Source of the DNA: Acetobacter orleanensis | Lineage (GTDB): Bacteria; Pseudomonadota; Alphaproteobacteria; Acetobacterales; Acetobacteraceae | Direction of reading: 5' to 3' | Length of the DNA stretch: 64,000 nt | Assembly: GCF_001581005.1 (NCBI RefSeq) | Contig: NZ_LHZV01000067.1 | Span: 62,001-126,000 of the forward strand | Program-made: the position numbers and the translations under genes | In this document: positions 58,040 through 64,000 of the stretch, piece after piece | Layout: every line of letters starts with the position of its first letter | Numbering within the stretch: the stretch's first letter is position 1 | The notes under the pieces: generated by a model | What the model saw: the letters and a program-made list of their open reading frames with translations, nothing else | Database searches by the model: none | What the model was told of the DNA's origin: nothing

Positions 58040-58963
58040 CTATAGAGACCATCGACTACGCAAAATAGCAGCCACACGTCCGGCCTCATCCAGCACAGGC
58101 CGTGGCCATGCAGAGAAATTATCCGTCAAAACCCGTAAATGACCGTCTTCTATCAGTCGGCGCGCGACACGCCCGCGCACACCGCGCAAATCCTGCTCCC
58201 GCTCCATCAGAAAAACCGGAAGATCCGCCACGCAGGCTTCGGTCAGCAACGTGCCGTCTCCACCGCCTATAACCACACAGTCCGAACACGCCATAAAACC
58301 CACAAGAGGTTCCTCATCAGGTTCGCCCTGCCGCCAGACCAACAGAAATGTCTCTGAAAGTCCGGTAATGAAGGCATCCGTCAGGTCTGACTTACGGTCA
58401 TCCCGCACGACAAGCAGCACCGAGCCTCCTTGCCGGTTCACCAGCCCTGCCAGCTTCTTTCCATGCAGCAAGGCTTCTTCCTGCGTGCGATAGGCGTTTT
58501 CACCCACAACCACAGTCACACGGGGGTGCGGCAGATGCTCCAGCCGCTCCTGCCAAGCTTTCCCCGCCCGAGCCAGCATCGCAGGAGAGATAATCGTCAT
58601 CGGGCCGAGTGTCGGGCAAAACTTGGCTGTCGGAGCGGCGGGGGATGGCGCGACCACAAGATCAAACGGCAGGGAGCGCAACATTGGCGCGGAGCGACCT
58701 TCCTGCCGCACACACCACACGACCGGACACCCGGCCCGGCGCCCAGCTTTTAAAGCAGCATAACCCGAGCGCCACCCGGATGTGAGAATCAGTCCCGGTT
58801 CCCGCCGCTCTTCCAGAAACGAATCGAGTGCGAGCATTTCCGTCCGCACCCGCCGGAAGAGGCACCCGAGGCGGGATGCCAGCACGTAGGCAGGCCCCGG
58901 GTCCGGCCCAAAGCTGCTCTCCACCACCCAGACAGGCGCCAACTTTGTTACAGAGAAGGTCAT
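58040..58963 (-). CDS. ELM1/GtrOC1-like family protein
   Basis: About 307 residues of the mitochondrial fission ELM1-like family (formerly DUF1022), seen in many Alphaproteobacteria. It looks like a GT-B fold glycosyltransferase relative: LILTSGWRSGYAALKAGRR, VWCVRQEGRS, FDLVVAPSP, VTVVVGENAYRT and DCVVIGGGDGTLLTEACVADLPVFLME. The biochemical role in bacteria is not established. The start at MTFSVTK follows GGAATGAG; an ATG 12 codons upstream exists but would overlap the divergent pyrE leader. Confidence 0.75.
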   Translation of the reverse strand: MTFSVTKLAPVWVVESSFGPDPGPAYVLASRLGCLFRRVRTEMLALDSFLEERREPGLILTSGWRSGYAALKAGRRAGCPVVWCVRQEGRSAPMLRSLPFDLVVAPSPAAPTAKFCPTLGPMTIISPAMLARAGKAWQERLEHLPHPRVTVVVGENAYRTQEEALLHGKKLAGLVNRQGGSVLLVVRDDRKSDLTDAFITGLSETFLLVWRQGEPDEEPLVGFMACSDCVVIGGGDGTLLTEACVADLPVFLMEREQDLRGVRGRVARRLIEDGHLRVLTDNFSAWPRPVLDEAGRVAAILRSRWSL

Positions 58964-59065
58964 TTTCTCATTCCAGCAGGCAAGACTGCGATGAAGCATA
59001 GATTTTCACGCCGTCGGGGGCTATGCCAAAGCAAATTCCAACCGCCATTATCAAGGAAGCGCTTC

Positions 59066-59827
59066 ATGACGTCACCCGCAAACATGGTCGCCCCCCCCAC
59101 CGGCGAAACCAGCGACTGGGATCGCGATGCGGCCCTGTGCACGGCACGTCTGCTGCTGGAAATCAAAGCCATCAATTTTCGTCCGGAAGAGCCCTATACG
59201 CTGACATCCGGCTGGAAATCCCCGGTCTATATTGACTGCCGGCGCATCATCTTCTTCCCCCGCGCCCGCGCCAAGATCATGGAACTGGGCGTGGAAAAAA
59301 TTGGCCGTCATGTCGGGTATGAGAGCATTGATGCCGTTGTGGGTGGGGAAACCGCAGGGATTCCCTTCGCCGCATGGATGGCGGACCGCATGATGCTGCC
59401 CATGGCGTACGTACGCAAAAAGCCCAAAGGCTTTGGCCGTAACGCCCAGATTGAAGGCGATGTGCCCGAGAACATGCGCACCCTGCTGGTGGAAGACCTT
59501 ACCACGGATGGGGCCTCCAAGGTTGCTTTCGCCAATGCGCTGCGCGATGCCGGTGCGCTGATCAATCATGCCTTTGTCATCTTCTATTACGGGGTTTTCC
59601 CGGGGGCTCACCAGTCTCTGACAAACATGAACATCTCCCTGCACGCACTGTGCACATGGTGGGATGTGCTGGAAGCCTGCTCAACACGTCCTTACTTCTC
59701 GGAAGAGGCTGCGGCAGAAGTGCGGCGTTTTCTTGAAAATCCGGCTGCATGGTCCGCCCGCCACGGTGGCGTTGGCAGTCTGGAAGAAGCGGCTGCCTTT
59801 AAAGCGAACAAAGACAAGCCTGCCTGA
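59066..59827 (+). CDS. pyrE: Orotate phosphoribosyltransferase PyrE
   Basis: About 253 residues. PyrE makes OMP from orotate and PRPP in pyrimidine synthesis. Visible are LTSGWKSPVYIDCRR, VVGGETAGIPFAAWMA, AYVRKKPKGFG with the loop Lys, and the PRPP-binding motif LLVEDLTTDGASK, where the usual TTGGS reads TTDGAS. The start follows AAGGA (MTSPANM); an upstream ATG adds 25 residues with no family match. The C-terminal 45 residues extend beyond the E. coli enzyme. murI follows 12 bp downstream. Confidence 0.94.
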   Translation: MTSPANMVAPPTGETSDWDRDAALCTARLLLEIKAINFRPEEPYTLTSGWKSPVYIDCRRIIFFPRARAKIMELGVEKIGRHVGYESIDAVVGGETAGIPFAAWMADRMMLPMAYVRKKPKGFGRNAQIEGDVPENMRTLLVEDLTTDGASKVAFANALRDAGALINHAFVIFYYGVFPGAHQSLTNMNISLHALCTWWDVLEACSTRPYFSEEAAAEVRRFLENPAAWSARHGGVGSLEEAAAFKANKDKPA

Positions 59828-59839
59828 GTGTAAGACTCT

Positions 59840-60673
59840 ATGACCCGCCCGGCTTTTTCTGACCCCCGCCATATTCTGGCTTTCGATTCCGGAATTGGCG
59901 GCTTGGGAATTGTCCGGGCGATTCGTGCACTCTGCCCCGCTACCTCTGTCAGCTATCTGGCGGATACGGCGGTTTTTCCTTACGGCGAGCAGGATGATGC
60001 GTTTCTCACGGACCGGATTGTCTCCCTGCTTTCCGCCGCCATTCAGCGGCTCCGTCCGCAGGCCGTGGTTGTTGCCTGCAACACCGCCAGCACACTGGCG
60101 CTAGAGGCCCTGCGCGCGGCGTGCCCGGATATGCCGTTTATTGGCTGCGTGCCCCCTATCCGCTGGGCCGCCCGCACCACAAAAACCCATGTAATCGGCC
60201 TTTTGGCCACCCGTGCGACCAGCACGCGCCCGTACCTCAATAGATTACAAACCCTCTATGCGCCGGACAGCACCCTGATTGCCCATGCAGCCCCCGGCCT
60301 TGCCGCCTGCGCAGAAAAGGTGTTCCGGGGATATGCGGTGCCTGATGAGGTGATACGCGCTGAAATAGACGGGCTGTTTACACGGGACTGTTCCGCACAG
60401 CTTGATACGGTGGGGTTGGGCTGCACGCACTATACCTTTGTGCTGGAGCAGCTTCGCGCTGTCTCACCGCCCGGCATTACATGGTTGGACCCGGCGGAAG
60501 CCGTCGCCCGCCACACCGCGACAATTCTGAGCACGCTACCAGCCTGCCCCCCCTTGCCAGAACCTGCCCGCGCTTGGTTCACGGCCACACCGCCAGACAG
60601 TGCTGCACTCATCAAAGCCCTGCCCCCTTATGGCTTTGACGCGATAACACTATGGGACCAGCCTGCCCCATAA
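59840..60673 (+). CDS. murI: Glutamate racemase MurI
   Basis: 277 residues. It interconverts L- and D-glutamate, the latter for peptidoglycan. The family marks are FDSGIGGLGIVRAI, LADTAVFPYGEQ, the two catalytic cysteines in VACNTAST and LGCTHYTF, and MPFIGCVPPIR. It lies 12 bp after pyrE and is probably co-transcribed. The segment between it and ispB (about 200 bp) has no gene that I can support. Confidence 0.94.
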   Translation: MTRPAFSDPRHILAFDSGIGGLGIVRAIRALCPATSVSYLADTAVFPYGEQDDAFLTDRIVSLLSAAIQRLRPQAVVVACNTASTLALEALRAACPDMPFIGCVPPIRWAARTTKTHVIGLLATRATSTRPYLNRLQTLYAPDSTLIAHAAPGLAACAEKVFRGYAVPDEVIRAEIDGLFTRDCSAQLDTVGLGCTHYTFVLEQLRAVSPPGITWLDPAEAVARHTATILSTLPACPPLPEPARAWFTATPPDSAALIKALPPYGFDAITLWDQPAP

Positions 60674-60817
60674 GTTGGCTACACTTACCTAATCCTTATT
60701 GCTGAGAGGATCGCCGTTGGCGCAGTGCGGAAAACAGACACGGACGTTCTGCACGCCGTATTTCTGCGAAGCGTCACCTCTTTATAGAGACACCTCTCCC
60801 ATGACAGGTAAGATCAT

Positions 60818-60842
60818 AAAAAAAGGCGGCCCGAAGGCCACC
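60818..60842 (-). terminator. Intrinsic terminator of the prenyl diphosphate synthase gene
   Basis: On the minus strand GGTGGCC-TTCG-GGCCGCC (one G-T wobble) with a UUCG tetraloop, followed by TTTTTTT. Located 30 bp after the stop. Confidence 0.88.
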
Positions 60843-60871
60843 CTTTAAAAAATACTCTGTTGGAACGCGCT

Positions 60872-61942
60872 TCAGCGCTCGCGGCTGGCTGAATAGCTGG
60901 CTGTTTCAATCAGCAGAGACCGGATTTCACAATCCGGGAACACCAAAAGTGCGTCCCGCGCTTTGGCGGCATAGTCTTCCGCCTTGCGCAAGGTCGCACC
61001 AATCGCGTCTGTCTGTGCAATCAACTTGAGAGCCTTTTCCAGATCTTCCGGCTGCTGCTCAGAATCCTCAATCACACGACGCCAGAAAACGCGGTCTTCC
61101 TCGCTCCCGGCCTCATAAGCGGCCAGAACCGGCAGGGTGACTTTTCCCTCACGGAAATCATCCCCCACTTCCTTGCCCAGCACAGCCTGATCTGCCGCAT
61201 AATCCAGCGCATCATCCACCAACTGGAAGGCCATGCCCAGATTAGCGCCATAGACTCGCAGAGCCTCACGCAGTTCTGGCGCGGGCTCACCGATCACGGC
61301 CCCAGCTTCACACGCGGCGGCAAAAAGTGCCGCGGTTTTGCCATAGATCACCTGCAAATACTGATCGACCGAGGTAGAGAGATCGTTCTGCGTGGTCATC
61401 TGCATGACCTCGCCTTCCGCCAGCGTGGCGGAGGCGGCGGACAGAATCGCCATTACATCCAGCGAGGCATCGGCAGTGAGAATCTGGAACGCCCGGGCGA
61501 ACAGAAAATCCCCCACCAGCACGGAGGCCTTGTTGCCAAAAATGGCATTGGCGCTAGCAAGCCCACGGCGGAGCTGGCTTTCATCCACCACATCATCATG
61601 CAGCAGCGTGGCGGTGTGAATAAATTCGACACAGGCTGCAATTTCCACATGCCGCAGCTTGCCGTCCTGATCATCATACCCGCAGAGTCGGGCCGCAGCC
61701 AGAGTCAGCAACGGTCTCAGCCGCTTGCCCCCTGCGGCGACAAGATGCGCCGCAAGCTGCGGGATCAGCGCAACCGGGCTCTGCATCCGTGCAACAATAA
61801 CCTGATTACAGGCGCGCATATCCTGCGCGAGGTAATCGGCCAGGGCTTTTAAGCCCGCTTCTCCCGGTTTACTCACAGAAACACTAGATCCATCCTGGCT
61901 TGTGGCCCCGCCAGATTCTGGCAGACTAACTGCAACACTCAA
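60872..61942 (-). CDS. Polyprenyl (octaprenyl/decaprenyl) diphosphate synthase
   Basis: 356 residues, trans-prenyltransferase that builds the ubiquinone side chain. First Asp-rich motif LLHDDVVDES, second LVDDALDYAAD, plus GGKRLRPLLTL and KTAALFAAACEAGA. Chain length (eight to ten units) cannot be read from sequence; ubiquinone-9 or -10 is usual in acetic acid bacteria. The start is a TTG, giving a Ser/Gly-rich N-terminus of about 30 residues before the conserved domain; a later start is not excluded. It diverges from the methyltransferase gene. Confidence 0.92.
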   Translation of the reverse strand: MSVAVSLPESGGATSQDGSSVSVSKPGEAGLKALADYLAQDMRACNQVIVARMQSPVALIPQLAAHLVAAGGKRLRPLLTLAAARLCGYDDQDGKLRHVEIAACVEFIHTATLLHDDVVDESQLRRGLASANAIFGNKASVLVGDFLFARAFQILTADASLDVMAILSAASATLAEGEVMQMTTQNDLSTSVDQYLQVIYGKTAALFAAACEAGAVIGEPAPELREALRVYGANLGMAFQLVDDALDYAADQAVLGKEVGDDFREGKVTLPVLAAYEAGSEEDRVFWRRVIEDSEQQPEDLEKALKLIAQTDAIGATLRKAEDYAAKARDALLVFPDCEIRSLLIETASYSASRER

Positions 61943-62059
61943 ACGCTATTTCCCCCAGCCATGGGATGAGTTGACGCCCAACCATATGCGGGGCACCAGA
62001 AAAACGGTCAAGCTTCAACCGCTTCAAGACTGCCAGACACTTTTTATCAAGACCCGTTT

Positions 62060-62797
62060 ATGGCCCATTTTTTAGACCTTTCTCATGACACTCTTCTCGG
62101 CGGCCGTATTGCTTACGCCCAGTTTCAGACAGGCTACAGAACCGGCCTAGAGCCTGTGCTTATGGCTGCCGCCATTCCCGCCCGCGCGCCGCAACGCGTG
62201 GTGGAAATTGGGTGTGGGGCGGGTGCTGGGCTACTGTGCTTGAGCCAGCGCATAGCAGGGCTGACAGGCACCGGCGTTGAGCAGAATAATGAGACAGCAG
62301 AACTGGCACGCCAGAATCTGAACGCCAACGCACGGGACGGGCTGACCATTCTTAACGCCCGCTTTCCAGACACGCTGCCAGATGGCCCGTTTGACCACTG
62401 CTTTGCGAATCCGCCTTGGCATGCACCGGACGGCACCGCATCTCCCATAGAGCGCCGAGACCTCGCCCGTCGGGCCGAGCCAGATACTCTAAAACTCTGG
62501 ATACGCGGCAGCTCGCGCATCCTCCGACATAAAGGCAGCCTGACGCTGGCACTCCCTGCCAGCCTGATGGCCGCCGCCATAGCGCAACTGGCGGACAGTG
62601 GCTTTGGTGGCGTGACCACTTACCCCTTCTGGCCCAAAGCAGGCCGAGAGGCACGTATCCTTCTGCTACAGGCACGCTATGGGGTAAGGAGCCCCGCCCG
62701 CCTGCTAGTCGGTATGATTTTACATGAAGAAGATGGGCGCTTTACAGCGCAAACACGCGCGGTGCTGGAAGATGGGGCGCCGCTGCCCGGCTTATAA
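62060..62797 (+). CDS. tRNA1(Val) (adenine-N6)-methyltransferase-like protein
   Basis: 245 residues, class I SAM-dependent methyltransferase of the TrmN6/YfiC type. Motif I VVEIGCGAGAGLLCLSQR, acidic loop GTGVEQNNETA and the adenine-N6 catalytic motif NPPW (in CFANPPWHAP) are clear. The substrate base is most likely an adenine in tRNA, but the exact position is not proven. The gene often lies beside the prenyl diphosphate synthase gene in Rhodospirillales. A 117-bp gap separates it from that divergent gene. Confidence 0.85.
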   Translation: MAHFLDLSHDTLLGGRIAYAQFQTGYRTGLEPVLMAAAIPARAPQRVVEIGCGAGAGLLCLSQRIAGLTGTGVEQNNETAELARQNLNANARDGLTILNARFPDTLPDGPFDHCFANPPWHAPDGTASPIERRDLARRAEPDTLKLWIRGSSRILRHKGSLTLALPASLMAAAIAQLADSGFGGVTTYPFWPKAGREARILLLQARYGVRSPARLLVGMILHEEDGRFTAQTRAVLEDGAPLPGL

Positions 62798-62900
62798 AAG
62801 GCAGGTCATGCGACCGGACTGAAACTGGCTAGGGACTGCCGCTCAGGTTTTACGGCCTGTACTCTGCTGCCCCCGCATCTCTGATAATCTACGCGGAGCC

Positions 62901-62941
62901 TCTCTCCGGCGTGCTCTATAGGAGAACACAGGCCGGAGAGA
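62901..62941. terminator. Hairpin between the methyltransferase gene and nrdB
   Basis: TCTCTCCGGC (62901-62910) and GCCGGAGAGA (62932-62941) form a perfect 10-bp stem with a 21-nt partly paired loop. The two genes converge here. No T-run, so it is terminator-like only. Confidence 0.4.
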
Positions 62942-62963
62942 AATCTTCAGCACCAGAACAGCT

Positions 62964-63980
62964 TTACTCGAAGACAGACGCCTCAAACGCTTCTTCCCAC
63001 GTCCCTGTGGTGGAAGCGCGGCTATATTCGGTCGAGCGGTTTTCGAAGAAATTGGTGTGCTCTACCGCGTTCAGCATGTCGTCCAGCCACGGCAGCGGGT
63101 TGGTCGTGGTGTTATAGAGCGGGTCCAGACCCAACTGGATCAGACGACGATCAGCAATGAAGTGGATGTAGGTTTTCACCTGCTCCGCGTTCAGCCCTTC
63201 AACCGCGCCCATTTCAAAGGCGAGGTCGATAAAGGCTTCTTCATGCTCAACAATGGTCGCGCAGATTTCACGCAGTTCCTGCTGGAACGCATCCGTCCAG
63301 ATTTCCGGGTTTTCATGGATAAACTCACGGAAGAGACGAATAACGGACAGGCAGTGCAGTGTTTCATCCCGCACGGACCATGAGACAATCTGCCCCATGC
63401 CCTTCAGCTTATTAAAGCGGGGGAAGTTCAGCAGAATAGCGAAGGACGCAAAGAGCTGGAGTCCTTCCGTAAAGGCCCCAAAGGCCGCCAACGTCTTGGC
63501 GATTTCATGCTTGCTGTCTACAGAGAACGCCTGCATGTAATCATATTTATCCTTCATTTCCTTATACTTAAGGAATGCGGAATATTCAGCCTCGGGCATA
63601 CCCAGCGTATCGAGCAGATAGCTATAAGCCGCGATGTGGATGGTCTCGATGTTGGAAAACGCCGAGAGCATCATCAGCACTTCAGTCGGTTTGAAAACGC
63701 GGCTGTAATGCTTCATGTAGCAGTTATTCACCTCAACGTCAGACTGGGTGAAGAACCGGAAAATCTGCGTCACAAGGTTCCGCTCGCTGTCATTCAGCAC
63801 GCGGTGCCAGTCTTTCACGTCATCCGCCAGCGGAACTTCTTCCGGCAGCCAGTGGACGCGCTGCTGCGTCAGCCATGCATCATACGCCCACGGATAGCGA
63901 AAGGGCTTATACACGGGGTTCGCGGTCAGCAGGTCGAAATGCTGTTCCTGTTCGCCCGGTCCGGCAGGTGTTTCGCTCAT
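62964..63980 (-). CDS. nrdB: Ribonucleotide reductase class Ia small subunit NrdB
   Basis: 338 residues, diiron-tyrosyl radical subunit that makes dNTPs with NrdA. Metal ligands and radical site are conserved: Asp81 (TQSD), Glu112 and His115 and radical Tyr119 in NIETIHIAAY, then Glu in AFGAFTEGL and the Glu-x2-His in VRDETLHC. The C-terminal tail (EAFEASVFE) binds NrdA. The start is the first ATG after CCTTACAACG-side DNA near the window edge. NrdA is probably just upstream, outside the window. Confidence 0.97.
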   Translation of the reverse strand: MSETPAGPGEQEQHFDLLTANPVYKPFRYPWAYDAWLTQQRVHWLPEEVPLADDVKDWHRVLNDSERNLVTQIFRFFTQSDVEVNNCYMKHYSRVFKPTEVLMMLSAFSNIETIHIAAYSYLLDTLGMPEAEYSAFLKYKEMKDKYDYMQAFSVDSKHEIAKTLAAFGAFTEGLQLFASFAILLNFPRFNKLKGMGQIVSWSVRDETLHCLSVIRLFREFIHENPEIWTDAFQQELREICATIVEHEEAFIDLAFEMGAVEGLNAEQVKTYIHFIADRRLIQLGLDPLYNTTTNPLPWLDDMLNAVEHTNFFENRSTEYSRASTTGTWEEAFEASVFE

Positions 63981-64000
63981 GAGACTATCCTTACAACGGA

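Noticed and set aside
60674-60817. Possible small RNA gene between murI and the prenyl synthase gene
   Set aside because: Some local pairing is possible, but no match to tRNA, 4.5S, 6S or tmRNA cores was recognised and no promoter was clear.

Overview
The window is a contiguous stretch of alphaproteobacterial chromosome, most likely from an acetic acid bacterium (Acetobacteraceae, Acetobacter or a close relative). The best pointer is the acetic-acid-resistance gene set: a succinyl-CoA:acetate CoA-transferase with a Glu at position 294 (AarC), a SixA-like phosphatase (AarB) and a type II citrate synthase (AarA). Supporting signs are the sdhE-mfd/recG junction, the LexA site of GAAC-N7-GAAC type typical of Alphaproteobacteria, the dsbA-like/smc pair, and a moderately high G+C content judged by eye. 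No insertion sequence, prophage, CRISPR array, rRNA or tRNA gene was recognised; nearly all of the window is housekeeping and core metabolism.

Layout. 1-2.8 kb: aerobic cobaltochelatase subunits cobS (cut by the window edge) and cobT. 3.0-7.8 kb: a transporter/PLP-decarboxylase pair, an unknown exported protein, and an SPFH membrane protein coupled to a ribbon-helix-helix protein. 7.8-13.8 kb: mfd, sdhE and divergent recG. 14.0-15.4 kb: a GGDEF/EAL-type protein with an eroded active site behind a very AT-rich leader. 15.5-18.8 kb: thiamine genes thiO-thiS-thiG-thiE and a DUF3429 membrane protein. 18.9-23.2 kb: eno, ftsB, rpmG, moeA, lexA. 23.3-28.0 kb: the biotin locus, with bioF, a BioH-like esterase and a bioC-bioD fusion on one strand and divergent bioA on the other, followed by a 12-copy heptanucleotide repeat. 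28.2-34.6 kb: moaE, moaD, a lipoprotein, pgsA, uvrC, a membrane dipeptidase and xthA. 34.7-41.0 kb: tamB and tamA (outer-membrane assembly). 41.1-47.1 kb: plsC, miaB, phoH, ybeY, corC and a dsbA-like gene. 47.1-52.4 kb: a very long smc and a GDPD-like membrane protein. 52.4-57.4 kb: the aar region. 57.6-64.0 kb: a small protein with a possible iron-box leader, an ELM1-like protein, pyrE, murI, a polyprenyl diphosphate synthase, a tRNA methyltransferase-like gene and nrdB.

How the genes work together. AarC moves CoA from succinyl-CoA to acetate, and AarA condenses the resulting acetyl-CoA with oxaloacetate, giving the acetate-consuming TCA variant of acetic acid bacteria. The biotin locus carries pimeloyl chain initiation (BioC), release (BioH-like) and ring precursor steps (BioF, BioA, BioD), without bioB in view. 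The thiamine locus makes the thiazole unit and joins it to the pyrimidine. TamA and TamB form an envelope translocation module. Several operons show ATGA, GTGA or TTGA stop-start overlaps, which mark translational coupling and helped to choose start codons.

Nothing seen is a clear-cut new defence or mobile system. The most unusual items are the divergent aar region with an embedded phosphoesterase and chorismate mutase, the degenerate EAL protein, the BioC-BioD fusion, the heptamer repeat, the SPFH/RHH pair and the candidate iron-responsive small gene.
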